DNA of 64,000 nt, taken from NCBI GenBank assembly GCA_937888905.1, contig CALATA010000007.1:186001-250000 (forward strand), written 5' to 3'. The stretch is from Terrimonas sp937888905 (GTDB lineage Bacteria > Bacteroidota > Bacteroidia > Chitinophagales > Chitinophagaceae). The notes beneath the pieces are model-generated. The model ran no database searches, was not told the origin of the DNA, and saw only the letters and a list, made by a program, of their open reading frames with translations. The translations under genes and the position numbers were made by a program. Shown in pieces: positions 7,072-15,320 of the stretch (position 1 is the stretch's first letter; every line of letters begins with the position of its first letter).

Positions 7072-8057
7072 ACATTGTCGTCGGTAACAGGGAATGGTCC
7101 GTCTGCAAAAATTTCGGTGTGATAACCTTTACTACCTGTTTGCAAGGCAAGGCTGCTTCTGAAATCTATATTCTTCTTCAGGCATTCCAGTATATAAGCG
7201 AAGTCATATCGAGGTTTCCAATCCAGTTCCCGGCGTGCTTTTTCATTTACATAAACCCGGTCGATGCGCGGCAGCATTTTCCATCCTTTTGCCGCATAAA
7301 GCTCCTTCATTTCCGGATACAATTTTTCTACAACAGCAATGGCATCTGTATGCAATTGCGCCAGGTGCTTTTGTTCAAAAGGCGAAGTGGCGCTGACAAT
7401 GTATTTGCCAAAACCGATAGCGGAAATTTTTTTAATGGCGCAAAGATGAGCATTGGCAGCATCTTCGATATCTACGCGGCGATACAGGTATTCGTTGGCT
7501 TTACTGTTGAGATCATCATACTGGTCACGTACAGATTTCCGGTCATCTTCTTCCGGAAAGAACCTTGATGTTTTCAGCACGATGCAGGGCAGTTTGTGGT
7601 TCCTGAAAAAAAGCTGGCAGAGGTCTTCCGCGGCGTTCTTGGTGACGCCGTAAATATTTTTTGGAATAGCAATGGTGTTTTCTGTGATCCAGGCGGCGGG
7701 TTCTCCGGCTGCCGGCGTCAGCATGTCGCCAAAGGTGCTGGTGTAAACAAAACCTTTTACGTTGTGTGCCACCGCTGCTTCCAGGAGGTTCAGCGTACCC
7801 GTGATATTGGTATTGATAAAATCGTGATAGGCATGTGTGACAACGTGAGGTTTATGCAGGGTAGCCACGTGCAGCACGTAGTCAATGCCGCCGCTGAATA
7901 ATTTATTGACGAATGAACGGTCTGTTATGGATCCGACGTGCGTGGTGAAAGCGGAACCGGTCAGGTCTGCTCCGGTGTAATCGATCTGCTTGTCTTTCAA
8001 TATCCGGCAGATGGCTTCACCGAGATGTCCGCTGCTGCCTGTAACGAGTATTTTCAT
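7068..8057 (-). CDS. NAD(P)-dependent epimerase/dehydratase (extended SDR)
   Basis: A 329-residue extended short-chain dehydrogenase. The nucleotide-binding motif TGSSGHLG is at residues 6-13, the catalytic Tyr136-x3-Lys140 pair lies in IYGVTK, and YTSTFG supplies the catalytic Ser/Thr. Likely substrates are NDP-sugars or related alcohols/ketones; the sequence does not say which. The gene faces the pigment operon and its stop overlaps the dehydratase stop by four bases, so it is probably not part of that pathway. Upstream on its own strand an AAAGGAG sequence lies about 15 bases before the ATG, one of the few good ribosome-binding sites in the window. Confidence 0.88.
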   Translation of the reverse strand: MKILVTGSSGHLGEAICRILKDKQIDYTGADLTGSAFTTHVGSITDRSFVNKLFSGGIDYVLHVATLHKPHVVTHAYHDFINTNITGTLNLLEAAVAHNVKGFVYTSTFGDMLTPAAGEPAAWITENTIAIPKNIYGVTKNAAEDLCQLFFRNHKLPCIVLKTSRFFPEEDDRKSVRDQYDDLNSKANEYLYRRVDIEDAANAHLCAIKKISAIGFGKYIVSATSPFEQKHLAQLHTDAIAVVEKLYPEMKELYAAKGWKMLPRIDRVYVNEKARRELDWKPRYDFAYILECLKKNIDFRSSLALQTGSKGYHTEIFADGPFPVTDDNV

Positions 8058-8330
8058 TTCAACTAAAATTAATGTTGCTCCTTTTTAAAGTGTAAAGTTC
8101 TGAAACGACGGTAAGAGAAAAAAAGACATTTATCTTAAGGGAAATATATTACGGATCAATCCCTCAATTTTAGCGTCCAGGCGGCAAATCTTATCATAGG
8201 TCATCGTCCGGGGTAAACAGTTTTCGCAATTTTGAGATTATTAAGGAATACGAATATCTGCCGGAGGGCAATGGATAGCGGCGCAGGATAAAGAAGGTAT
8301 ATTGTATTCTTAACGAATAAAATATTGATT
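8058..8330. other. Divergent intergenic region between epimerase and pirin genes
   Basis: This AT-richer 273-base stretch must hold the promoters of both divergent genes. I see no clean TAnnTTTG box, no repeat array and no credible small gene in it. Confidence 0.4.
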
Positions 8331-9245
8331 ATGCTTGATATTGTCATAGAAGCCAGGCAAGCGGAAATTTCCCAGGGGTTTACTGTTAAGCGAATCCTTC
8401 CCTATCAGCTTCGCAGAATGGTGGGGCCATTTATTTTCATGGATCACGGAGGGCCTTTACATATGCCTGCAGAGGCGGTGAAAAGTCTCGATGTATTGCC
8501 GCATCCACATATCGGCTTGTCCACCGTTAGTTATTTGTTTAGCGGAAACGTGACCCATAGAGACAGTCTTGGAGTGGAACAGATAATAAAACCCGGTGAG
8601 GTAAACTGGATGACCGCCGGAAAAGGTATTGCGCACAGTGAACGTTTTGAAGACCCGGCGATGCTGGCCGGGGGAGAACTGGAAATGATACAAACCTGGG
8701 TAGCACTTCCCGAAAAGTTTGAAGAAAATGATCCCTCCTTTGAGAACTATAAGCCGGAACAGTTGCCCGTTTTTACGGATACAGGTGTATGGATGCGGCT
8801 GATTGCAGGAGAAGCTTATGGTTTAAAAAGTCATGTCAAAACACATTCTCCGCTGTTTTATGTGCATGTCGTACTCGATCAGGGCATCCGTTTTAGTCTG
8901 CCGAAAGGCCATAGTGAGAGAGGCGCTTATATTGTGAAAGGCAGCGTAGAAGTAGGCGGAATCACTTATACTGCGGGAAAACTGATGGTATTTACCAAAG
9001 GGGTTGATCCGGTAATTATTGCCAAAGAACCAACCACGCTGATGATGCTCGGTGGTGAACATTTGGGAGACCGCTATATCTGGTGGAATTTTGTATCGAG
9101 TAGAAAAGACAGGATCGAACAAGCAAAAGAAGACTGGAAACAAGGGCGTATAATCTTGCCGCCAATGGATAATGAAGAATATGTACCTCTTCCCGAAGGG
9201 AAAAGCAAACCGGCGGGCGGGCCTCCTCCGAATGCGCTTTCCTGA
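8331..9245 (+). CDS. Pirin family protein
   Basis: A 304-residue bicupin of the pirin family. The four metal ligands of pirin are in place in the N-terminal cupin: His58 and His60 (HPHIGLSTV), His102 and Glu104 (GIAHSE). Some bacterial pirins show quercetin 2,3-dioxygenase activity; others modulate metabolic enzymes, so the physiological role is open. ATG 8331 was chosen rather than a TTG two codons upstream. The next gene, an LLM-type flavoprotein, starts 29 bases after the stop in the same direction, so the two are probably cotranscribed as a redox or detoxification pair. Confidence 0.9.
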   Translation: MLDIVIEARQAEISQGFTVKRILPYQLRRMVGPFIFMDHGGPLHMPAEAVKSLDVLPHPHIGLSTVSYLFSGNVTHRDSLGVEQIIKPGEVNWMTAGKGIAHSERFEDPAMLAGGELEMIQTWVALPEKFEENDPSFENYKPEQLPVFTDTGVWMRLIAGEAYGLKSHVKTHSPLFYVHVVLDQGIRFSLPKGHSERGAYIVKGSVEVGGITYTAGKLMVFTKGVDPVIIAKEPTTLMMLGGEHLGDRYIWWNFVSSRKDRIEQAKEDWKQGRIILPPMDNEEYVPLPEGKSKPAGGPPPNALS

Positions 9246-9274
9246 TCGGCTATAATAAAATTCAACTAATAAAA

Positions 9275-10300
9275 ATGGAAATAGGAATTGACAGTTTCGC
9301 GTCTGCCATGTATGGCAGCAAAACCTTGAGTGGTGTCGATGCAATGGAACAGTTGCTCGAAAGAATTGTACATGCCGATGAGGCAGGGCTTGCTGTTTAT
9401 GGTATTGGTGAGCATCATAAGAAAGAATTTCTGGATTCAGCCCCGGCTGTGATTCTGGCGGCGGCGGCAGCCAAAACAAAAAATATACGCCTCACCAGCG
9501 CTGTTACCGTATTGAGCACGTCAGATCCCGTACGTGTTTACCAAAGCTTCGCAACGCTGGATCTGATATCCAAAGGCCGCGCGGAACTCGTTGTAGGAAG
9601 AGGATCGGCGATAGAGGCTTATCCCTTGTTCGGTTTTGACCTGGATAATTACGACGCGCTCTTCAAAGAAAAGCTGGAACTCTTTTTAAAAATCCGGGAG
9701 CAGGAATTTGTTACCTGGTCAGGAAAATTCAGACCAGCATTGCATAATCAGCCAGTTTATCCGCGTGCTGTTCAGGAAAAAATTCCTGTGTGGATCGGTG
9801 TGGGCGGAACGCCCGAATCGTTTGTCAGAGCCGGATCTCTGGGATTGCCTTTGATGGTAGCGATTATTGGCGGTGAAACGGCACGGTTTCGCCCATTAGT
9901 AGATCTGTATAGAGAAGCGGGTCATCGCGCTGGTTTTGCACCGGAACAGTTAAAAGTTGGTCTGCATTCGCCGGGCTATGTAGCTGAAACCACAGAAAAA
10001 GCTATTGCAGAATATTATCCGGGGTATGCTGAACTGTGGACCAGACTCGGCAGGGAAAGGGGGTGGCCGCCTGTCACCAGGGCCGGCTTTGATGCTTTGA
10101 TCGGACCTAAAGGTGCGTTAATGGTAGGGAGCGCTGAACAGGTGGCCGAAAAATTACTAAAACATAGCGAGGCGCTGGGAGGTGTTGACCGGTTTACGTT
10201 TCAGATGGACAATGCGGGGCTTACCCATCAACAGCTTTTAAGCTCCATAGCAATAATCGGTAAGAAATTAATTCCGTGGGTTAATGAAAGGCTTGGGTAG
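9275..10300 (+). CDS. LLM-class flavin-dependent oxidoreductase (luciferase-like)
   Basis: A 341-residue TIM-barrel protein of the bacterial luciferase/F420 reductase superfamily. Typical family blocks are the GIGEHHKK segment after the second strand, LTSAVTVLSTSDPVRVYQ, the ISKGRAELVVGRGS strand-loop, and a late IGxGGTPES phosphate-binding segment. It would use FMN to oxidise a small organic substrate that cannot be named from sequence. It follows the pirin gene by 29 bases. The insertions known from true luciferases are absent, so light emission is not implied. Confidence 0.87.
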   Translation: MEIGIDSFASAMYGSKTLSGVDAMEQLLERIVHADEAGLAVYGIGEHHKKEFLDSAPAVILAAAAAKTKNIRLTSAVTVLSTSDPVRVYQSFATLDLISKGRAELVVGRGSAIEAYPLFGFDLDNYDALFKEKLELFLKIREQEFVTWSGKFRPALHNQPVYPRAVQEKIPVWIGVGGTPESFVRAGSLGLPLMVAIIGGETARFRPLVDLYREAGHRAGFAPEQLKVGLHSPGYVAETTEKAIAEYYPGYAELWTRLGRERGWPPVTRAGFDALIGPKGALMVGSAEQVAEKLLKHSEALGGVDRFTFQMDNAGLTHQQLLSSIAIIGKKLIPWVNERLG

Positions 10301-10336
10301 TTTTATAGGAAGCCCTGTCACAAACATATTGTCACA

Positions 10337-11407
10337 TTAATCGAAATCCACTACCAGCTTATCCGTAGTCGGATGACTCTGACAGGTGAGGATGTATCCC
10401 TGTTCAATCTCTTCCGGTTCCAGGCCCCAATGTACGTCCATGCTTACGGCGCCTTCTACCACACGGGCTTTGCAGGTACAGCATACGCCGCCCTTGCAGG
10501 CATAGGGCAGATCGGCACCTTGAGCCAATGCTGCATCCAATACAGATACATCACCGGTTAACGGCATGTTGAAATGGATGGTGCGTCCATCCACCTGTAC
10601 AGCTACTTCGCTCACAGCTTGTGTGTCCATCACCTGCGTGGTGCTGACCTGTTTTATCTGCTGGCCGGGCGTGGTGAATAACTCGAAATGAATATGGCGT
10701 GATGCAACGCCTTGTTGTTCCAGAAAATCCCGTACGGTGAAGATCATCTCTTCCGGTCCGCATACAAAATACTCATCGATGCGGGTGTAAGGGATCAGCC
10801 TGGAAAGTTCAGTTAGTTTGTTGTTGTCGATGCGACCGGTGCTCACCGGTGTTTCGGTTTTTTCGCGGCTGAGAATATTGATCAGCGTAAACCGGTCCAT
10901 GTATTTGTTCTTAATCGCTTCCAGTTCCTCGAAAAAAATGATGGATGAACGGGTGCGGTTACCATACACCAACGTGAAGCGGCTTGACGGTTCCGTGGCG
11001 AGTGTGGTTTTGATCAATGATAACACAGGAGTGATGCCGCTGCCTGCTGCAAAAGCAACATAATGTTTGCGGTTGGCCGGATCCAAAGGGGTATTGAAAC
11101 GCCCTACCGGCTGCATTACTTCCAGCACATCTCCGGCTTTTAACTGCGAATGGGCAAAGGAAGAAAACAATCCGCCGTCAACGCGTTTGATGGCCACGCG
11201 CCATTCGTTGTCGAGTGGCGAACTGCAAAGCGAATAAGTACGTCGCACTTCCTGCCCTTCGATGACGGATCGTACGGTAAGGCTCTGGCCTTGTGTATAC
11301 TTAAAAAGGGATTGCAGATCATCGGGGATCTCAAAACGTACGGAGACGCAATCGGTCGTCTCGTTGCGTACTTCTTTAATGACAAGCGGGTGAAAATGGC
11401 GCGACAT
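10337..11407 (-). CDS. paaE: PaaE-type ferredoxin:NAD(P)H oxidoreductase (phenylacetyl-CoA epoxidase reductase)
   Basis: A 356-residue three-domain reductase. The FAD domain carries RRTYSLCSSP, the NAD(P) domain carries GSGITPVLSL and the late VCGPEEM, and the C-terminal plant-type [2Fe-2S] domain has the four cysteines in CKGGVCCTCKA and ILTCQSHP. The overall order matches PaaE (also called PaaK), which feeds electrons to the phenylacetyl-CoA 1,2-epoxidase PaaABC(D). None of the epoxidase genes is in this window, so the natural partner must be encoded elsewhere, or this enzyme serves another oxygenase. The TetR gene upstream ends five bases before it, in one operon. Confidence 0.85.
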   Translation of the reverse strand: MSRHFHPLVIKEVRNETTDCVSVRFEIPDDLQSLFKYTQGQSLTVRSVIEGQEVRRTYSLCSSPLDNEWRVAIKRVDGGLFSSFAHSQLKAGDVLEVMQPVGRFNTPLDPANRKHYVAFAAGSGITPVLSLIKTTLATEPSSRFTLVYGNRTRSSIIFFEELEAIKNKYMDRFTLINILSREKTETPVSTGRIDNNKLTELSRLIPYTRIDEYFVCGPEEMIFTVRDFLEQQGVASRHIHFELFTTPGQQIKQVSTTQVMDTQAVSEVAVQVDGRTIHFNMPLTGDVSVLDAALAQGADLPYACKGGVCCTCKARVVEGAVSMDVHWGLEPEEIEQGYILTCQSHPTTDKLVVDFD

Positions 11408-11412
11408 AATAA

Positions 11413-12006
11413 TTACTCCTGTTTACGCAGCCCGTCGATCATGATCGTGATCATGTTGTCTTCCAACTCCTGGGCGGTGATCTTTGTTTTACTGCGGTGC
11501 CAGCTCTCGATGCCGCTGACAGCGTGCAGCATGATAAGAATAGAGGTAGCTGCATCGATTGAGCGGATCTCTTTTTTCTCGATGCCCTGCTGAATGATGA
11601 GCGTGAATTTTTTACGGTAATTGCGGCGCTGGCTCTGGAAATTGGACAGATAAGGTTCTTCCAAGTGTTTCCATTCGCGGTCGCTTACATATACTGATTC
11701 GTAGTTTTCAATCATTTGGTTGATGTGAAAGCGAAGCAGTGTTTCCACTTTCTGAATGGACGTCAGGTTGCTTGCTTCGATCTCATCGAGGTGTGCGTTG
11801 AAGCGGTTGGCCACTTCAAAACAGATGGCTTCCAGGATCTCATTCTTGGAACGAATATGGTTGTACAGACTGGCGGCCTCGATACCTACAGATTCGGCGA
11901 GGTCACGCATGGAGGTGGCCGGGAAGCCTTTTTCCCGGAACATTGCCGCTGCCTTTACAAGGATCAGCTCTTTTTTAGATGCCTTACGGCGTTGAGTTTT
12001 AGCCAT
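11413..12006 (-). CDS. TetR/AcrR family transcriptional regulator
   Basis: A 197-residue regulator with the TetR N-terminal helix-turn-helix: MFREKGFPATSMRDLAES followed by VGIEAASLYNHIRSKNEIL. The C-terminal ligand-binding part ends in a long helical region. It is the first gene of an operon with the PaaE-type reductase and probably controls that operon in response to an aromatic acid or its CoA ester, as TetR-type PaaR regulators do (inference). ATG 12006 was chosen over TTG 12012. A TATCTTTG promoter box lies only three bases upstream of this ATG (12010-12017), so the mRNA may be leaderless. Confidence 0.9.
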   Translation of the reverse strand: MAKTQRRKASKKELILVKAAAMFREKGFPATSMRDLAESVGIEAASLYNHIRSKNEILEAICFEVANRFNAHLDEIEASNLTSIQKVETLLRFHINQMIENYESVYVSDREWKHLEEPYLSNFQSQRRNYRKKFTLIIQQGIEKKEIRSIDAATSILIMLHAVSGIESWHRSKTKITAQELEDNMITIMIDGLRKQE

Positions 12007-12009
12007 ATC

Positions 12010-12017
12010 CAAAGATA
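12010..12017 (-). promoter_or_regulatory. Minus-strand TATCTTTG (-7 element) before the TetR gene
   Basis: Read on the minus strand the box is TATCTTTG, a full match to the Bacteroidota -7 consensus TAnnTTTG. It ends three bases before the TetR start codon. I see no clear TTG at the -33 position. Confidence 0.5.
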
Positions 12018-12073
12018 AGCCTGAAATGTATTAATTCATGGGCTAATACTGCCCTTCATGTCGTTTTTTCCAG

Positions 12074-12081
12074 TACGTTTG
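12074..12081 (+). promoter_or_regulatory. TACGTTTG (-7 element) before the sugar kinase gene
   Basis: The box fits TAnnTTTG and lies 92 bases before the kinase start. The leader that follows contains an 11-base palindrome CCTCCGGGAGG at about 12105-12115. Whether that palindrome has a role is not clear. Confidence 0.5.
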
Positions 12082-12173
12082 CACGCCTTTTTGTAGTCAA
12101 CAGCCTCCGGGAGGTCTTCCTTGCCGGCAAAAACTCATAAACAGGCGTTTTTTCTAACAAACATAAGTACAAC

Positions 12174-13097
12174 ATGTCGCTGATCACTGTAGGCACTATG
12201 GCCTTTGACGCAATTGAAACTCCTTTTGGCAAAACAAACCAGATCGTGGGAGGTTCCGCTACGTACGTAGCCTATGCTGCCAGTAATTTTGTAAAGTCTG
12301 TAAAGCAGGTATCCATCGTCGGGTATGATTTTCCTAAAGAGGAAATGGAAGAGTTGAAAAGCCGGGGCGTAGACCTGGAGGGTGTAGAAGTGATTGCCGA
12401 TAAAAAATCGTTCTTCTGGAGCGGCCGCTACCATGAAGACATGAATACACGTGATACACTGGTGACCGATCTGAACGTACTGGCCGATTTCAATCCGCAG
12501 ATTCCCGACAGCTACCAGGGCGCCGAATTCCTTATGCTGGGCAACCTTGTGCCTGCGGTGCAGTTGAGCGTGATCAAGCAACTGACCACCCGCCCCAAGC
12601 TGATCGTTATGGATACCATGAACTTCTGGATGGAAGTGGCCATGCCCGACCTCGAGGAAGTTCTCAAGCATGTAGACCTGCTGATGGTTAATGACGCGGA
12701 AGCCCGCCAGCTCAGTGGGCAGTTCTCTCTCGTAAAAGCGGCCAAGAGCATCATGTCAATGGGTCCGAAATACCTGATCATCAAAAAAGGCGAGCACGGT
12801 GCTTTACTTTTCCATGGCGAGAATGTTTTCTTCGCACCGGCGCTCCCACTCGAAGAAGTATTTGATCCCACCGGTGCCGGCGACACTTTTGCAGGAGGCT
12901 TTATTGGTCACCTGGCGAAGACCGGCGATATCTCTTTTGAAAACATGAAGCGCGCAATCATTGTAGGTTCTGCCATGGCCAGCTTCTGCGTAGAGAAATT
13001 CGGCGCTACACGTTTGAAGGAAATCACGCAGGCCGACATCGATGGACGTATCCAGCAGTTCAAAGAGCTGGTGAGTTTCGAGATCGAACTCGTTTGA
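12174..13097 (+). CDS. PfkB-family sugar/nucleoside kinase
   Basis: A 307-residue ribokinase-fold kinase. The second PfkB signature DPTGAGDTFAGG is intact, with the catalytic base Asp237, and the N-terminal GGSATYVAYAASNF block corresponds to the substrate-binding GG signature. It transfers phosphate from ATP to a sugar or nucleoside; the substrate cannot be told from the sequence. It stands alone, diverging from the TetR gene, with its own promoter and a strong terminator 80 bases after the stop. Confidence 0.9.
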   Translation: MSLITVGTMAFDAIETPFGKTNQIVGGSATYVAYAASNFVKSVKQVSIVGYDFPKEEMEELKSRGVDLEGVEVIADKKSFFWSGRYHEDMNTRDTLVTDLNVLADFNPQIPDSYQGAEFLMLGNLVPAVQLSVIKQLTTRPKLIVMDTMNFWMEVAMPDLEEVLKHVDLLMVNDAEARQLSGQFSLVKAAKSIMSMGPKYLIIKKGEHGALLFHGENVFFAPALPLEEVFDPTGAGDTFAGGFIGHLAKTGDISFENMKRAIIVGSAMASFCVEKFGATRLKEITQADIDGRIQQFKELVSFEIELV

Positions 13098-13116
13098 GAG
13101 AAGGCGGAAGGCAAAA

Positions 13117-13146
13117 GGTAATAAGTTATAAGTATTAGGCCTTAAG
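13117..13146. repeat. AAGTTATAAGTATTA-type repeat array (short)
   Basis: Degenerate units such as GGTAATAAG, TTATAAG and TATTAGG follow the kinase gene. They belong to the family seen in longer form at 17236, 49231, 54888, 59301 and 61311. Confidence 0.55.
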
Positions 13147-13179
13147 AGCTGACTATTCATTCCGGTTTATATTTTTCTG

Positions 13180-13207
13180 AAGGGGCAGTGAAAACTGCTC
13201 CTTTTTT
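13180..13207 (+). terminator. Intrinsic terminator of the sugar kinase gene
   Basis: A ten-base-pair stem (AAGGGGCAGT / ACTGCTCCTT, one G-U pair) closes a GAAA tetraloop and runs into six T residues. Confidence 0.85.
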
Positions 13208-13292
13208 ATGAACGTAGTTAAGGCACAAACAGTAGTCCTTACCCACTTACATTCAGTTATTGACGATTTAAATTGATCGTCGACCCAAAAGT

Positions 13293-13380
13293 GGTTCGTG
13301 AAAACACGAACCAGGGAAGCATAGGAAAGTCCATTGACGATTGACGATTCACCATTGGCGATTGACGATTCACGATTGAC
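13293..13380. repeat. REP-like palindrome followed by CATTGACGATT array
   Basis: A hairpin GGTTCGTG-AAAA-CACGAACC (13295-13314, preceded by T-G) is followed by GGAAAGTCC and then an array of 10-11 base units (CATTGACGATT, GACGATTCAC) from 13331 to 13380. The same palindrome beside the same array recurs at 61165-61253. The whole 289-base gap between the kinase and lamin-tail genes otherwise holds only the terminator and a short AAGTTATAAGT array. Confidence 0.7.
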
Positions 13381-13386
13381 GCGCCC

Positions 13387-15090
13387 TCACTTCAATCTTC
13401 TCGCCAACACCACGGCCTTCTTGCAATGCTGCCGCCGGCCCTTAAGATCGAACCATTCCACATACACCACATACTGACCCACGGGCAACGGTTGCATCCG
13501 CTGATCCAGTCCATCCCATTTCCAACAGCCTTGTATTCCCATCGTCTCATTCCTTACCAGGTGCCGCACGTTAGTTCCCGTGCCATCGAATAGGTACACG
13601 TTCGCTACCGAACCGGGTTCCGGTAATTGATAACAGATCTGCAACAGGTCCTGCCATCCATCCTGATCTGGTGAAAATATTTCCGTATCGAGCGTGATTT
13701 GCGCGTCGCCTGCAGCCATACTCAAACGCCGTTGCGAATTGACATAACCCGGTGTGCCATAACCCACCGTTGCCGCAGCTGAATGCCAGTTGGTTTGCTC
13801 ACCTACTGGTCTGTCCGGCGACAATCGCTCCAGCGCCACACCTTTGTATTCGCTCAGCAATGCGAAGTGCCATTTTTCTTCGTAATTCAATTCTTCCAAT
13901 ATCATTCCCTGCTCATCGAGCAGCAACACCGTGCCTTTGTCATTGGGATAGGAGGGAAGCGACGATAGCTGTTGTACGGCACTTTTATTTCTTACCACAT
14001 AGTGCCGTTCCATTGCTTCCACATCTGTGGTAAATACATGGTGATCTCCCGGAAAGAATGGTCGGTTAACCGCCGAAAGCCTGATCATATTTGCCGTTTG
14101 TCCGCTGCTGTTGCGGTTAGCCAGGTACAGCGCCGACATATCAATAATATGATCGCTGTTGTTATATAGCTCCACATAATCCTGCCCGCCAGACCGCGGA
14201 TTGAAAAGTATCTCATTCAATACAATGTCTCCTTTTTGTATGGCTGTGGCGCTTCCTGTTCGGGTGCTCTGTTCCGGAAGCAGGTTGCCCGCGCAGTCAG
14301 GAATATTGCGAAGATGAAGGTTATATGTTTTTCCCCCCTCCATTGAGCCTGTAATAAAAAGGACCGCCTGGTCAAACAAAGGCGGCGTTATTTCCGCCCG
14401 CGTTATGGTGTATCCTTCTATGTGATAGTTGTCCGCCGAACTTGCGGCAAAACTGTCAACCGGTTCATTGAACTGTACATGTAATTGATTGTTGGCAATG
14501 CCTATCGACCATAGCGCGTGCGGTGGTGATTCGTCAAGTGTTATGCCGTGCACTGTGTTGCGATGCCCGGGTGTACCACCAATAGATGCGGTGCTCGCTG
14601 TCCAGTTGCCCGGTCCCTGGCAAGGTTTATCCGGATCAATAATCTCCAGCGTCCATCCTCCTTCTTTCTTCAAAGAAGAACCATACCACGACACATCATA
14701 TCTTACCGCATGTATGGTAATGCCGGCCGCATTCTTTATCACGATCAGGTCTCCTTCGTTGTCAAGCGAAGGAAAGGATGTAACGCCGAGTGCATTACCA
14801 TATATACGCAATGCCGACGCCGCGGCGGATGATCCTATCAATACGTAAGCACCTGCTGCCAGTTGATAGGATGGAAGCGCATTACTTGTGCCGGTGGCAT
14901 CACTTATTCTCATGCCGGCGAGGTCAACGCTTTGATCGCTTCTGTTATAAAGTTCTATCCATTCATAAGATGGCAGCCCTACCGATGGTGCAGGATCGGC
15001 CATAATCTCGGATATGACCAGGTCGTATCGCTGGGCTGTGCAGGAAAATACGAACGTTAGCAGTAAAAGGATAAAACACAAGCGTCTCAT
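13387..15090 (-). CDS. Secreted lamin-tail domain protein
   Basis: A 567-residue exported protein with signal peptide (cleavage near SCTAQ). Two lamin-tail (LTD) domains are visible by their starts, ISEIMADPAPSVGLPSYEWIELYN (first part near residue 27) and VLNEILFNPRSGGQDYVELYN (near 290). Between them lies a bacterial Ig-like segment (FNEPVDSFAASSADNYHI). The C-terminus has a FlgD-like Ig look (FSPDQDGWQDLL, then YVVYVEWFDLKG). In Bacteroidota such modular proteins are secreted and surface-bound, often as adhesins or nuclease accessories; no catalytic domain is present here. It is transcribed alone. Confidence 0.8.
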   Translation of the reverse strand: MRRLCFILLLLTFVFSCTAQRYDLVISEIMADPAPSVGLPSYEWIELYNRSDQSVDLAGMRISDATGTSNALPSYQLAAGAYVLIGSSAAASALRIYGNALGVTSFPSLDNEGDLIVIKNAAGITIHAVRYDVSWYGSSLKKEGGWTLEIIDPDKPCQGPGNWTASTASIGGTPGHRNTVHGITLDESPPHALWSIGIANNQLHVQFNEPVDSFAASSADNYHIEGYTITRAEITPPLFDQAVLFITGSMEGGKTYNLHLRNIPDCAGNLLPEQSTRTGSATAIQKGDIVLNEILFNPRSGGQDYVELYNNSDHIIDMSALYLANRNSSGQTANMIRLSAVNRPFFPGDHHVFTTDVEAMERHYVVRNKSAVQQLSSLPSYPNDKGTVLLLDEQGMILEELNYEEKWHFALLSEYKGVALERLSPDRPVGEQTNWHSAAATVGYGTPGYVNSQRRLSMAAGDAQITLDTEIFSPDQDGWQDLLQICYQLPEPGSVANVYLFDGTGTNVRHLVRNETMGIQGCWKWDGLDQRMQPLPVGQYVVYVEWFDLKGRRQHCKKAVVLARRLK

Positions 15091-15159
15091 AACAATGGCT
15101 CTTTGCTATACCTGCAAAATAGTATCATGGGGAGCCGAAGCAATGAGAAAAGAACTGAA

Positions 15160-15166
15160 TAATTTG
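15160..15166 (+). promoter_or_regulatory. Possible -7 element (TAATTTG) for the asd leader transcript
   Basis: TAATTTG resembles the TAnnTTTG box but lacks one spacer base. It lies 34 bases before the leader-peptide ATG, the right distance for a promoter. No clear -33 element is seen, so this is tentative. Confidence 0.3.
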
Positions 15167-15199
15167 GTGTAAATAATGCCAACGCTTATTTTTACATCC

Positions 15200-15244
15200 A
15201 TGATTATTATGAAACATACAAAACGCACGAAGAAGCTTTCATAG
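15200..15244 (+). CDS. Putative asd leader peptide (attenuator), 14 residues
   Basis: A 14-codon reading frame, MIIMKHTKRTKKLS, ends in TAG at 15242-15244. Ten of its residues are Lys (4), Thr (2), Ile (2) or Met (2), exactly the amino acids made from aspartate semialdehyde, the product of the next gene. It lies upstream of an intrinsic terminator that is itself upstream of asd. Thr, His or Lys starvation would stall a ribosome in the KHTKRTKK stretch. Leader peptides of this kind are known for thr, his and trp operons; that this one works is inferred from the composition and from the three alternative helices described for 15233-15320. There is no clear ribosome-binding site, as usual in this phylum. 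Confidence 0.65.
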   Translation: MIIMKHTKRTKKLS

Positions 15245-15320
15245 GAAGGTTTGCAGCGTTCTGTATGTCATCAGCATAAAAAATGTAGCAGGCCTTCCAC
15301 TTGGAAGGCCTCTTTTTTTT
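15233..15320 (+). promoter_or_regulatory. asd: Attenuator: 1:2, 2:3 and 3:4 helices upstream of asd
   Basis: Three mutually exclusive stems can be drawn. Protector 1:2 pairs 15233-15240 (AAGCTTTC) with 15245-15252 (GAAGGTTT), loop ATAG. Antiterminator 2:3 pairs 15244-15254 (GGAAGGTTTGC) with 15288-15298 (GCAGGCCTTCC), 11 pairs of which two are G-U. Terminator 3:4 pairs 15290-15298 (AGGCCTTCC) with 15303-15311 (GGAAGGCCT), followed by C and eight T. Segment 1 is inside the last codons of the leader peptide and segment 2 begins at its stop codon. A ribosome stalled on the Lys/Thr codons would free segment 2 and permit read-through into asd; a ribosome finishing at the stop codon would mask segment 2 and allow termination. 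Confidence 0.72.
15290..15320 (+). terminator. Intrinsic terminator inside the asd leader
   Basis: A nine-pair perfect stem with a four-base loop is followed by a run of eight T. It lies 74 bases before the asd start codon and downstream of no gene other than the 14-codon leader, so it is best read as the terminator arm of the attenuator. Confidence 0.88.

Noticed and set aside
13208..13276. A 22-codon frame after the kinase terminator
   Set aside because: It starts inside the terminator T-run and has no ribosome-binding site, family or promoter.
13323..13332. AGGAAAGTCC resembling the RNase P RNA landmark
   Set aside because: Only ten bases match, with no other P RNA structure around; it lies in a repeat island and is taken as coincidence.
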